Origin: JADLHS01 sp964553795
Lineage (GTDB): Bacteria > Verrucomicrobiota > Verrucomicrobiia > Limisphaerales > JADLHS01
Direction: 5' to 3'
DNA: 64,000 nucleotides
Assembly: GCA_964553795.1 (NCBI GenBank)
Contig: CAZKMR010000001.1
Coordinates: 101,250-165,249, forward strand
Each line of letters begins with the position of its first letter. Within the stretch, counting starts at the first letter, position 1. A program made the position numbers and the translations under genes. Below the pieces are notes generated by a model. The model was given only the letters and a program-made list of their open reading frames with translations. It did not search any database and had not been told where the DNA came from. This document shows, piece after piece, positions 46,419-55,336 of this stretch.

Positions 46419-47146
46419 TCGTCCTGCAAATATTCCGTTTCCATCTTGGACACCAACTCCTGCGCGTAGTTGTCCAATTCCACCGTGCGCACGCGCAGAT
46501 TATGCACGAGCCAGTTGTAACCGAACATTGAGGGAATGGCCACGAGCAAGCCGGCCACGGTGGTTGCCAACGCGGCGGCGACACCGGGCGCCATGGCCTG
46601 CATCGAAGGGTTGCCGCTGCGCGCGATGCCCGCAAAGGTATCCATCACGCCCCAAACGGTTCCCAGCAAACCGAGAAACGGCCCGCCACTGACGGCAATC
46701 GCCAAGAGGATGAGGCCGGATTCCAGTTTCAAGGATTCCTGCGCCACCGCATTTTCCACGAGGCGTTTGACGTGTTCCATGCTCTTGAGCGAGATGTGTT
46801 TCTTTCGGGCTTCTGCCGCTGAGCCCTTGAGGCGCGCGTCCAACTCCGTACTGCCGGCTTGATAGACGGCAAAGAGCGGACAACCCTCCGCGTGAATGCG
46901 TCGATCAAACATCTCCAACACGTTTTTCTGGCCTTTGAACTCTTCCGCGAAGAACTGGTTCAACTTGCGCGCACGGCGCATTTGGAGCGCCTTGAACGCC
47001 ATGACGGTCCACGCGGCAATGGAGAAGAAAATGAGGATGATGATGATGACCTTCGCTTCAAGCGTGGCCTGTCTCCAAATGCTAAATCCTCCCAAACTGG
47101 CAGAACTCGGGGCGTTCCCCACTGCAAACAATAACGGTACAATCAT
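46415..47146 (-). CDS. tolQ: MotA/TolQ/ExbB proton channel family protein
   Basis: 243 residues. Three membrane helices: VIIIILIFFSIAAWTVMAF, LLAIAVSGGPFLGLLGTVWGVMDTF (with the conserved G-x-x-G-T-V-W-G), and VAAALATTVAGLLVAIPSMFGYNWLV. Start at 47146 (MIVPLLFAVG) is chosen; an in-frame start 49 codons earlier would add a non-conserved stretch. First gene of tolQ-tolR-tolA-tolB-pal. Confidence 0.93.
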   Translation of the reverse strand: MIVPLLFAVGNAPSSASLGGFSIWRQATLEAKVIIIILIFFSIAAWTVMAFKALQMRRARKLNQFFAEEFKGQKNVLEMFDRRIHAEGCPLFAVYQAGSTELDARLKGSAAEARKKHISLKSMEHVKRLVENAVAQESLKLESGLILLAIAVSGGPFLGLLGTVWGVMDTFAGIARSGNPSMQAMAPGVAAALATTVAGLLVAIPSMFGYNWLVHNLRVRTVELDNYAQELVSKMETEYLQDE

Positions 47147-47450
47147 ATGGAATCCGCGTGCTAAAACTTGGTCGTGAGGAACCGACGAATCGCCAAGCAC
47201 CGGCTGGTTTCGAACAACTTCGACGTAGTTTTGCCGGGACTGTTCAGAAAAAGCAAAAACATTTTGTTCACAAAAGCGCTGTGGCAACGGCAACGGTTGC
47301 GGATTCCGGGCGCTGGCGGAATCGGCTTCCGGCGGCCCACTTTACCCGTCGCAACCCCCTCTCATTTCTCCCTGTTGCACAAATTCAAACGCCTTGCTAT
47401 AAAGCGGCGTCACACCCGTAAGTCGCACCAACCAAAACACAAATCAAACT
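47147..47450. other. Divergent intergenic region between tolQ and the EF-hand gene
   Basis: 304 bp with no gene. Holds the plus-strand promoter at 47375-47403; no clear tolQ promoter was found. Confidence 0.5.
47375..47403 (+). promoter_or_regulatory. Sigma-70 type promoter of the EF-hand gene
   Basis: TTGCAC (47375-47380), 17-base spacer, TATAAA (47398-47403); leads to a leader of about 40 bases before the ATG at 47451. Confidence 0.6.
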
Positions 47451-47813
47451 ATGAAAAAAACCATCATCATTGCCATCGGTTTAGTTTGTTCCCTGGTCGT
47501 GTCGTCTGCCGTGGCCCAGGAAACCGCTCCCGAAAAACCCGCCAAGAAACCCGCACCCACTGCCGAGCAACGCGCCTTGCGCAAAGAGTTGACGGAAAAA
47601 TACGACGCCAACAAGAGCGGTCGGCTCGATAAAGACGAGCGCGCCAAGATGACAGCGGACGATCTGGCTAAGTGGCATAGCATCGCTCCCGCGGACAAAG
47701 CGCGCGACGAAGAGGCCAAGGCCAAAGCGGAAGCCAAAAAAGCTGCTGCTGAAGCGAAGAAAGCCGAGGCGGAAGCCAAGAAGGCCGCCAAGGAAAAGAA
47801 GTCCAAAGAATAA
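47451..47813 (+). CDS. Secreted EF-hand-like protein with Ala/Lys-rich tail
   Basis: 120 residues. Signal peptide (1-22, cleavage at AVAQ). One EF-hand-like loop YDANKSGRLDKDE (D-x-N-x-S-G-x-L-D-x-x-E pattern). The C-terminal half is a repetitive KAEAKKAAAEAKKAEAE helix, predicted as a single charged alpha-helix. Periplasmic or extracellular; function unknown. Convergent with rng. Confidence 0.78.
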   Translation: MKKTIIIAIGLVCSLVVSSAVAQETAPEKPAKKPAPTAEQRALRKELTEKYDANKSGRLDKDERAKMTADDLAKWHSIAPADKARDEEAKAKAEAKKAAAEAKKAEAEAKKAAKEKKSKE

Positions 47814-47855
47814 TCTGATGCACCAATTTCTCTCGTCCCGACGGACGAATGACAA

Positions 47856-47885
47856 AAACGCCCCGGCTTTGCAACCGGGGCGTTT
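47856..47885. terminator. Bidirectional terminator between EF-hand gene and rng
   Basis: Eleven-base stem AAACGCCCCGG / CCGGGGCGTTT with eight-base loop, A run before and T-rich run after, so it can end both convergent transcripts. Confidence 0.85.
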
Positions 47886-47904
47886 GCTTTGATGGCGTCG
47901 TGGG

Positions 47905-49884
47905 TCAGGACACGCTCGCAAGATCTTCGTTGGTCGAAACGTTTTGAATCTTGAACTGTTCCGCGTGCATGCCGGGATCGGCGCGGAAGCTGAGTTTGCC
48001 GAAATAACGCTTCTCCATCTCGATGAGATGCTTTTCGTCCTCGGTGCGCAGCCGTTCGAGCACGGTCGGATGCACCACGATGCGCAGTTGGAAATCCGAT
48101 TCGTCGCGCGTGCGCTTCTTCAGAATTTCCTGAAGTTTGCGCTGAATCTCCACGCTCATCGTCTCAGTGCTCTTCACTTTGCCGCGCCCTTTGCAATACG
48201 GACAATCGTCATACACCGCCGAGCGCACGCTTTCGCTGTGACGCTGGCGGGTCATCTCCATGAGGCCAAGTTGTGAAATCGGCAGGATGTGCGTTTTCGC
48301 TTTGTCGCGGCGCAAACCTTCCTTCATGCGGGAGTAAACATTCTGCCGGTCGCGGCCCGATTTCATGTCAATGAAGTCGAGCACGATCAAGCCGCCCATG
48401 TTGCGCAGGCGGAGTTGACGACAGATTTCATCGGCGGCTTCCTGGTTCACTTTCAGAATCGCCGCTTCCTGATCCTTGCCGCCTTTGTGGCGACCGGTGT
48501 TGACGTCAATCGCCACGAGCGCTTCGGTTTCGTCCACGACAATGTAACCGCCGCTCTTGAGATGGACCTGGCGGGCGAACGCATTCTCCAACTGCTTGGA
48601 AATGGCAAACCGATCGAAGATCGGTTGCGCCTCGTTGTAGAGCTTCACCTTGCGGGCGGAACGACGGGAGATCTTGGAAATCATCGTCTGCATGCGGTCG
48701 CACGCTTTCTGGCTGTCCACGACAATGCGTTCCACGTCTTCAGTGAGGAAGTCGCGCACGGTGCGTTCGATGAGGTCGGGTTCTTGGAAGACGCAGGTGG
48801 CCATCGGCTGTTTCTTCATTTTCTCCTGCACCTCGCGCCATTCTTCGAGCAGCAACGCGAGGTCGCGCACGAAGTAACGCTTCTGCTGGCCTTCGCCGGC
48901 GGTGCGCATGATGACGCCCATGCCGTCCGGAATGTTGAGTTCGCGCAGAATCTTTTTCAGGCGCTGGCGTTCCTGCTGGTTCTCAATCTTGCGGGAAATA
49001 CCGCTTTGGTCCGAATTCGGCAACAAGACGAGATAGCGACCGGGCAACACCAGATTCGTCGTAATACGCGGGCCTTTCGTGCCAATCGGACCTTTCGTCA
49101 CTTGCACGATGATTTCCGAGCCGGGCGGATACAGGCGCGGGATATCCTTCTGCGTAATCTTCGGGCGATCGCGCTTTTTGTTCGGGCGATCCACGATTTC
49201 GACGCCGCTGTCGAATTGATTCGGCACGATGTCCCAGTAATGCAGAAACGCGTTCTTCTCGAAACCGATGTCCACGAACGCCGCTTTCAATCCGTCTTCC
49301 AGATTGCGCACCTTGCCTTTGAAAATACTGCCGACGAGGCGTTCTTCGGTGGTGCGTTCGATGTTGAATTCTTCCAACTTGCCGTCTTCGCTGACGGCAA
49401 CGCGCGTTTCGAGCGTCTCCGCGTTGATGATGACTTCCTTGTGAATTTTCTTCTCGGGGCGGATCAGCCGCTGGACTTTTTTGACGAGATTGGTGGCAAC
49501 GTCCGTGATTTTTTCCACGAGACTGCGTTGGGGTTCGACCACTCTTACGGGTTCGAACGGTTTCTCGGGTTCGACTGCCGCGGGCGCGATGGGGGCGGGG
49601 GCAGGATGTTGATGTTCATGGCCGGGCGCCGCCGCCGGGGCGGGAATACCTTCGGGTGGTAAACCAGCGGCGATGTTCTCCGCGCGTTCAATTTCATTTT
49701 GGTGGCGGCGCTCGAAGAGTTTCTCCTGGCCAAATCCGCCGACGACTTCGCCAACCGCTTCCGCGCGGGCCTCCACCGCTTCTTTGTCTTTTTTCGGAGG
49801 CTGGTTCTGCTGCAAGCCGCCGCTGGGCTTGAACCGCATTCCCCCGCGTCGGCGTCTCCCGCCGAATCGTTTGTCGTTACTCAT
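47905..49884 (-). CDS. rng: Ribonuclease E/G family protein
   Basis: 659 residues. Arg/Gly-rich N-terminus (RRRRGGMRFKPSGG) and Ala/Pro/Glu linker (1-155), S1 RNA-binding domain (GSIFKGKVRNLEDGLKAAFVDIG), then the catalytic DNase-I-like domain with metal aspartates in LVAIDVNTGR and IVLDFIDM and the zinc-link CPYCKGRG. Single-strand endonuclease in mRNA decay and rRNA maturation. Start 49884 (MSNDKRFG) is two bases past the rodA stop. Its place at the end of the mre/mrdA/rodA cluster recalls the E. coli order in which rng follows mreBCD. Confidence 0.94.
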   Translation of the reverse strand: MSNDKRFGGRRRRGGMRFKPSGGLQQNQPPKKDKEAVEARAEAVGEVVGGFGQEKLFERRHQNEIERAENIAAGLPPEGIPAPAAAPGHEHQHPAPAPIAPAAVEPEKPFEPVRVVEPQRSLVEKITDVATNLVKKVQRLIRPEKKIHKEVIINAETLETRVAVSEDGKLEEFNIERTTEERLVGSIFKGKVRNLEDGLKAAFVDIGFEKNAFLHYWDIVPNQFDSGVEIVDRPNKKRDRPKITQKDIPRLYPPGSEIIVQVTKGPIGTKGPRITTNLVLPGRYLVLLPNSDQSGISRKIENQQERQRLKKILRELNIPDGMGVIMRTAGEGQQKRYFVRDLALLLEEWREVQEKMKKQPMATCVFQEPDLIERTVRDFLTEDVERIVVDSQKACDRMQTMISKISRRSARKVKLYNEAQPIFDRFAISKQLENAFARQVHLKSGGYIVVDETEALVAIDVNTGRHKGGKDQEAAILKVNQEAADEICRQLRLRNMGGLIVLDFIDMKSGRDRQNVYSRMKEGLRRDKAKTHILPISQLGLMEMTRQRHSESVRSAVYDDCPYCKGRGKVKSTETMSVEIQRKLQEILKKRTRDESDFQLRIVVHPTVLERLRTEDEKHLIEMEKRYFGKLSFRADPGMHAEQFKIQNVSTNEDLASVS

Positions 49885-49886
49885 GG

Positions 49887-51089
49887 TTAGTATCCCTTTC
49901 GATAGATGTGAACGTTTTGCAACATGCCAAGTGCGATCAATGAGGCCAGCACTGAAGATCCGCCGTAAGACAACAGCGGCAGTGGAATGCCTGTCACGGG
50001 CATGAGCCGGATGTTCATTCCGATGTTGATGAAGATATGGCTGAACAGGAGCGTGACGACTCCCGCGGCCAGTATTTTGCCCAGGCGATCGCGCGCCTGA
50101 CCGGCGATTCTCAAACCAGTGAAGAGAACCACCGCGTAGAGCGTGATGACAATCACGCTGCCAACAAATCCTTTTTCCTCCGCAATCACGGAGAAGATAA
50201 AATCCGTATGCGCTGCGCCGGGCGGCAGAAAACCCAGAGCCGTCTGATCGCCCTGCCGCCAACCGCGGCCCCACAGCCCGCCCGAACCCACCGACCGCAA
50301 CGCCTGGTCCGGCTGATAGGACTTCTCCCGTTGCAAATCCGCCGCACGGCGTTTTTGTTCCGGCGTTGCGTTGGCCGGGGCGAAATCCTGTCCGAAGTAA
50401 ACCAACAGTCGGTGGCGCTGGTATTCCTCCAATTTGATCTGCCAACTGGGCGGCGCGAACAGGATGTCCACCAGGATTAGGGTGATGGCCACGCCGCCAA
50501 ACCCGATCAAGCGGAACAGAAACTTTCGGGGCACGCCGGCCACCAGCATCATCGCGAAGCCCGTCGGGATGAACACCAGCGCCGAGCCGAGATCCGGCTC
50601 TTTCATGATAAGCACGAACGGAATGCCCATCATGGCGAGTGCTTTCCAGAAATTTGCCGGCCCCCGCAATTCATCCGGCGGACGACTGAGAAAGTTCGCC
50701 AGCGCGAGCACAAACGCGAGCTTCGCAAACTCCGACGGTTGCAAACTGAAGAAGCCGAGATCGAACCACCGTCGCGCGCCGCCGCGCACCGTGCCGAAAA
50801 ACATCACGCCAATCAACAACACGATGGAGAACCAATACGCGATGCCCGCCCAGCGCGACAGCGTGTGATAATCAATCAAACAAAGCACGATCGCGGCGAC
50901 GATGCCGCATGTGTACCAGAAGCCCTGGCGAAACCAGAGTTGCTTGACCAGCGGTTGCGCTTGCGCGGTTTCGCTCACCATCGTCGCGCTAAACACAAAC
51001 GCCAGCCCCACGAGCATCAAGCCGAACACTGCCGCCAGTTGCAGGCGGTCAATGCGCGGCGTGCTTTCGTTGAGGGCAAGGGAACTCAT
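49887..51089 (-). CDS. rodA: Peptidoglycan glycosyltransferase RodA (SEDS family)
   Basis: 400 residues, about ten membrane helices. Motifs: RGGARRWFDLGFFSLQPSEFAKLAFVLALA, PDLGSALVFIPTGFAMM, QALRSVGSGGLWGRGWRQGDQTALGFLPPGAAHTDFIFSVIAEEKGFVG, MPVTGIPLPLLSYGGSSVLASLI. Polymerises glycan for the elongasome with PBP2, encoded just upstream. The start is at 51089; upstream lies a multi-hairpin repeat instead of a direct junction with mrdA. Confidence 0.96.
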   Translation of the reverse strand: MSSLALNESTPRIDRLQLAAVFGLMLVGLAFVFSATMVSETAQAQPLVKQLWFRQGFWYTCGIVAAIVLCLIDYHTLSRWAGIAYWFSIVLLIGVMFFGTVRGGARRWFDLGFFSLQPSEFAKLAFVLALANFLSRPPDELRGPANFWKALAMMGIPFVLIMKEPDLGSALVFIPTGFAMMLVAGVPRKFLFRLIGFGGVAITLILVDILFAPPSWQIKLEEYQRHRLLVYFGQDFAPANATPEQKRRAADLQREKSYQPDQALRSVGSGGLWGRGWRQGDQTALGFLPPGAAHTDFIFSVIAEEKGFVGSVIVITLYAVVLFTGLRIAGQARDRLGKILAAGVVTLLFSHIFINIGMNIRLMPVTGIPLPLLSYGGSSVLASLIALGMLQNVHIYRKGY

Positions 51090-51110
51090 CTGGGGGAAAT
51101 GGGAAAACGT

Positions 51111-51506
51111 CCAATGTTCAACGTCCAACGCTCAACATTCAAGGGGAGCACACGCGCCCTCGCGTGCGACCGGCTGCGCCTCGCAGCCGGGGCGACGCGC
51201 GTCACCGCGCGTTGGAAACTGGCGCGAGGGCGCGCCGAGGTGCGGTTGCCGAGGGCGGCANNNNNNNNNNNNNNNNNNNNNNNNNNNNNNNNNNNNNNNN
51301 NNNNNNNNNNNNNNNNNNNNNNNNNNNNNNNNNNNNNNNNNNNNNNNNNNNNNNNNNNNNCGCGCGTTGGAAACTGGCGCGAGGGCGCGCCGAGGTGCGG
51401 TTGCCGAGGGCGGCAACCGCCGCACGCGAGGGCGCGTGCGCTCCCCAATCCAACCAACGCGAGTTACGCTGAACGTTGGACGTTGAGCGTTGCACGTTGA
51501 ATGTTG
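51111..51506. repeat. Multi-hairpin repeat element, copy 1 (with scaffold gap)
   Basis: Real length about 241 bp after removing the artefact (N 51261-51360, 55-bp copies 51206-51260 and 51361-51415). Ends are inverted repeats of CAACGTCCAACGCTCAAC type; inside, GGGGAGC and GCTCCCC enclose six successive hairpins, e.g. CACGCG/CGCGTG, CCGGCTGCG/CGCAGCCGG, ACGCGCG/CGCGCGT, GGCGCG/CGCGCC, GCGGTTGCC/GGCAACCGC, GCACGCG/CGCGTGC. Lies between mrdA and rodA. Confidence 0.8.
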
Positions 51507-51515
51507 CTGTGAAAT

Positions 51516-53515
51516 TCATCGGTTGGCTCGGGCTACGGGATGATTTGCCATGCGTCGTTCAAATTCACTGAGCGCAAGATAAACGTCTTTTGCGATGGGC
51601 ACGCACGTTGAGCCGCCGGATTGTCCGTCTTCGACCATGACGACGACGGCGTACCGCGGCGCTTCATACGGCGCGAAGGAGGCGAACCAGGTTGTATTCT
51701 TCTTCTGGCCGTCGGGCCGAAGTTCGTTGCGTTCGGCCGTGCCGGTTTTGCCGCAAACGCGGAAGCCGCAGCCTTGCACGTAGCGGCCCGTGCCTTCTTC
51801 AGATTCCGTTTCCGCCAGCATTGCGTCCCGCAGAAGATCCAGACTCCGCTTGCTGACGCCGAGTTGATCGCGCACCTGCGCGGTCGCAAAGTTGATGGTT
51901 GGGGCAAGGCGCGCCTCGTCTTGCGGATCGAACCGCGCGACGAGGCGGGGCATCAAGACGTTGCCGCCGTTGGCCAACGCCGCCGTCATCACGGCAACTT
52001 GCACCGGGGTGACATCCATTTCGCCCTGGCCGATGCAGACATTGGCTTTCTCGCCGGCGGACCAGTTGCGCGCCCTGGCGGCGCTGGGGAAATTGCCGCC
52101 GGTTTCCTGACGCAACGGCAGAATGCCCGCGCCAAAACGTTCGCCTAAATGCAATCGCGCGCCGAGTTCAACGATTTTCTCAAACACGCCCGGACGTAAT
52201 CCTGCGTCGATAAAATAGGCATTGCTCGAACGCACAATTGCGCGCCGCAAATTGTAGTCGCCGGGCGGAACAGTATCGCGAAACGCCTGGCGGCCGACGT
52301 AGATGATGCCGGCGCTGGGTTTGTTGGGATTGGGTTCCACACGATAGTTTGCGAGCGGATTGAAATGCGCTTCGGGGGTTTCCAGCGCGGCGAGCGCCAC
52401 GATGGTTTTGAATACCGAACCGGCCTGATAATGTTCCGCCGTCGCACGATTCTTTTCCGCGGTGAGTTGTTGCAATTGCTGATATTCGCGGCGCGAGATG
52501 CCGTGGGCAAACTGGCTCGGGCTGTAGGTCGGATTGGAAGCCAGCGCCAGAATATCGCCGGTGCGCACATCCATCACCACCACCGCGCCGCGCCCGCTGA
52601 AACCAATTTGTTTGCGCAATGCGATTTCCGCGGCGCGTTGCACCTCGAAGTCCAATGTCAGCACCACGTTTGTGCCGGGAATCGTCGGCTCCCAGATCGT
52701 TTCCGCCTGCCGATACAAGAGACTGTTCACTTGCACGGACTTCACGCCGGCGCGACCGCGCAGCGTTTTATCCAATCCGCCTTCAATGCCGATGAGCCCG
52801 CGGTAATCGGGCAGGCGATAGGAAAAATACGCCGCTTCGCCAAGCGCGGAACTGTCATCGGGCCGGACGTAGCCGATGACATGCGCCGCGACATTACTGT
52901 GCGGATAATGGCGGCGCGATTGGATTTCGAGATCTACGCCAAGCGAACTGGTCGGTTGCTCCTCGAAGCGTGCCACATGCAACGGCGACAGATTTTCCGC
53001 CAGACTATAGGGCATTAATCGCGCCGTCGCGTAGTGACGATGGAATTGTTCCGGATCCAGTGCCAACGGCGCGCGCAAAACTTCGGCGACGCGGCCCGCG
53101 ACGGAAGACACGACACGGAAGCGCGCCTCGCGTTCGAGACTGTCGCCTTTGACGCGGACGTATTGGGTTTTGACGGGATTGAATCCCAACCACTCTTTCC
53201 AGAACGGCAAATCATTGGTCACCACCGTGCGCGGGCGAATGCGCCGGTATTCCGCGCGAAAATCAGCGCTCAATTCTTCCAGGTAAAGATTGATATTGTA
53301 ACCGGGCCGATTCTCGGCCAGCGGCAGGCCGTTGCGATCGAGAATTTCCCCGCGCGCGGAGGGAATGCGCACGGTGCGATAATGTTGCGTTTCCACCATG
53401 GCGCGAAAGCGCTTGGCGTTGACGATCTGCACCCACCACAGTCCGGCGAGCAGGACCAGCAACCCACCGGAAAGCACGAGCGCCAGCAACTGAAGTTGCG
53501 GGTCGTTCTTTCGCA
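51516..53515 (-). CDS. mrdA: Penicillin-binding protein 2 (start codon at gap edge)
   Basis: About 666 residues. N-terminal anchor (LQLLALVLSGGLLVLLAGLWW), PBP dimerisation domain with GEILDRNGLPLAENRPGY, and transpeptidase domain with active-site motifs SVFK (in AGSVFKTIVAL), SSN (RSSNAYF) and KTG (CGKTGTAERN). Elongation-specific cell-wall transpeptidase and partner of RodA. The sequence enters the N run (53516-53615) exactly at the start: ?TG, R, K, N, D follow, so the start codon is probably ATG with its first base hidden by the N. Confidence 0.94.
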
Positions 53516-53615
53516 NNNNNNNNNNNNNNNNNNNNNNNNNNNNNNNNNNNNNNNNNNNNNNNNNNNNNNNNNNNNNNNNNNNNNNNNNNNNNNNNNNNNN
53601 NNNNNNNNNNNNNNN
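53516..53615. other. Scaffold gap between mrdA and mreD
   Basis: 100 N without duplicated flanks. Joining 53515 directly to 53616 gives TGATG on the minus strand: mreD stop overlapping mrdA start. Confidence 0.9.
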
Positions 53616-54167
53616 TCAGTTTCTCCCGCGCCGGATTTCCCGGTCGGCGCGGAAACTCGTCTCCACCACCGGTTGATAGCCGAGCGCGTGATTCAATCGA
53701 TCAAACAACAAAAATAGCGCGGGGGTGGCGATGCCGCCGCCCACACTCATGACCAGCCATTGCCAAAGCGAACCCCAACCGAGCAGCGGCGATTGCTCCA
53801 GCGTGAGGAGCAGCAGCACCGTCAGCAATGGCGCCGCCGCACTCGCCACCAAACCAAGCACGAACTGCGCGTAGGGTTGTTCGCGCAGCAACAGGTCGCG
53901 GCGAAATTGCAGCACGAAGCCAATGAACAACAACGGCAGCACACTCACGCCGAGCGGATTTACGGAGAGCGTGTCGAACATCAAGCCGCCGGTCACTGCG
54001 AACGTGATCATCATTGCCGGTCCAGTGGTGAGCGCGGTGTAAACCATGAGCGCGGGCAACAAATCCACCTGCGCGCCGAGCAGACTGCGCACCCCGTCAA
54101 ACGTGCCTTGCAGGAACACCGCCAGTAACGCGGCGAGCAAAATCAAAATGTTGGGTAGCACAAACAT
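53616..54167 (-). CDS. mreD: Rod shape-determining protein MreD
   Basis: 183 residues, about five hydrophobic helices (VLPNILILLAALLAVFLQ, LLPALMVYTALTTGPAMMITFAVTGGLMFDTL, LPLLFIGFVLQF, SAAAPLLTVLLLLTL, WLVMSVGGGIATPALFLLFDRL). Integral partner of MreC in the elongasome. ATG 54167 begins the first helix; the in-frame start at 54209 would reach into the repeat element. The stop lies at the gap edge. Confidence 0.85.
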   Translation of the reverse strand: MFVLPNILILLAALLAVFLQGTFDGVRSLLGAQVDLLPALMVYTALTTGPAMMITFAVTGGLMFDTLSVNPLGVSVLPLLFIGFVLQFRRDLLLREQPYAQFVLGLVASAAAPLLTVLLLLTLEQSPLLGWGSLWQWLVMSVGGGIATPALFLLFDRLNHALGYQPVVETSFRADREIRRGRN

Positions 54168-54183
54168 GGTTAATGGAGGAACG

Positions 54184-54456
54184 GCCAACATCCCACGTTC
54201 AACGTCCAACGCTCAACGCTCGGGGAGCATCGCCATTGCTTCGGGGAGCACACGCGCCTCGCGTGTGATCGGCTGCGCCGCGCAGCCGGAACAACGCGCG
54301 CCATTGCGCGTTGAAACTGGCGCGGTGGCGCGCTCAGGTGCGACGGACGAGGCGTCCGCCGCCGCACGCGAGGCGCGTGCGCTCCCCGATGCAAGCCCGC
54401 GCGCGTCACACTTGCCACTTTGGACGTTGAGTGTTGAAAGTTGAACGTTGAATGTT
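54184..54456. repeat. Multi-hairpin repeat element, copy 2
   Basis: 273 bp between mreC and mreD. Same plan as copy 1: CAACGTCCAACGCTCAAC ends, GGGGAGC...GCTCCCC, and six hairpins (ACACGCG/CGCGTGT, CGGCTGCG/CGCAGCCG, AACGCGC/GCGCGTT, GCGCG/CGCGC, CGGACG/CGTCCG, GCACGCG/CGCGTGC). Stems 3 and 5 differ in sequence from copy 1 but still pair. An additional GGGGAGC half-unit precedes it. Confidence 0.8.
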
Positions 54457-54465
54457 TCATGCGCT

Positions 54466-55275
54466 TCATCGAAACAGCACCCACACTTCCTCCAGCGAGC
54501 TGAGATTCGCCGACAGTTTGACTTCCGCTTCTTGAATCAATCCCGATTCAATCGGGCGCGCTTCCTCGACCAGAAGCCCGATAAGAATGCCCGCGGGATA
54601 GAGGCTGGAAAGTTCGCTGGTCACGACGCGTTCACCGGGTTTCACCTTCGCGTGACTCGGCAAATGCGACAGGTTGACGAACGAGCCGTCGAACGGTCCA
54701 CCGCCCACGATGATGCCCTGACTGCGTTCGGCGTGTTCGATCACTGCCGGCACTTTGCAATTGGGATCGCCAATCAACACCACGTGGGCGCGGGTCAAAC
54801 TCACGGCGGAGATGCGGCCAATCAGATAACCCTCGGGGGAAAGCACCGGCAGGTTGTTGCTCAAGCCGTTCCGGCTGCCTAAATCAATTTGCACCGTGCG
54901 CCACCAGTTGGCCGGGTCGCGATAAATGACGCGTCCGAGTTTGACGTTCCACCGGTTTTGCCTTTGCCAGCCGACCAGTTGGCGCAACCGGTCATTTTCC
55001 CGCGCCATCGTTTCGGCCTGGGCCAGATGCAATCGCAGTTCCTGATTTTGGCGGCGGAGCGTTTCATTGGCGGCAATAATATCGGATTTGGGGAGCAGGG
55101 TTTCGGCGGCGCGCCCGGCGGCTTGTTGGGTGCTGTTGGCCATGCCGAACAGCGGGAGGAAAATGCTGCCCAACGCGGTTTTGAGGCGCGTGGTGGTCCG
55201 GCTCGGCAGGTTGAGTACCAGCAAAGTCAGCAGGGCCACCAGGGCCACGGCGATGTAATACGGCCGCTTAAACAT
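54466..55275 (-). CDS. mreC: Rod shape-determining protein MreC
   Basis: 269 residues. Short N-terminal membrane helix (YYIAVALVALLTLLVLNL), coiled coil (about 60-95, ETLRRQNQELRLHLAQAETMARENDRLRQLV) and the two beta-barrel domains (VIYRDPANWWRTVQIDLGSRNGL, LIGRISAVSLTRAHVVLIGDPNCKVPAVIE, GERVVTSELSSLYPAGILIGLL). Periplasmic scaffold linking MreB to PBP2. 61 bp after mreB. Confidence 0.95.
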   Translation of the reverse strand: MFKRPYYIAVALVALLTLLVLNLPSRTTTRLKTALGSIFLPLFGMANSTQQAAGRAAETLLPKSDIIAANETLRRQNQELRLHLAQAETMARENDRLRQLVGWQRQNRWNVKLGRVIYRDPANWWRTVQIDLGSRNGLSNNLPVLSPEGYLIGRISAVSLTRAHVVLIGDPNCKVPAVIEHAERSQGIIVGGGPFDGSFVNLSHLPSHAKVKPGERVVTSELSSLYPAGILIGLLVEEARPIESGLIQEAEVKLSANLSSLEEVWVLFR

Positions 55276-55336
55276 TCTTCGTCCTGCGCCGGGGTTTGGT
55301 CCGGGCAGAGCAGGGCGAACGCGCGGGCGGGATTAA

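Noticed and set aside
49885..50445. N-terminal extension of rng through the rodA gene
   Set aside because: The extra frame overlaps rodA and lacks conserved residues; MSNDKRFGG at 49884 is the natural start.
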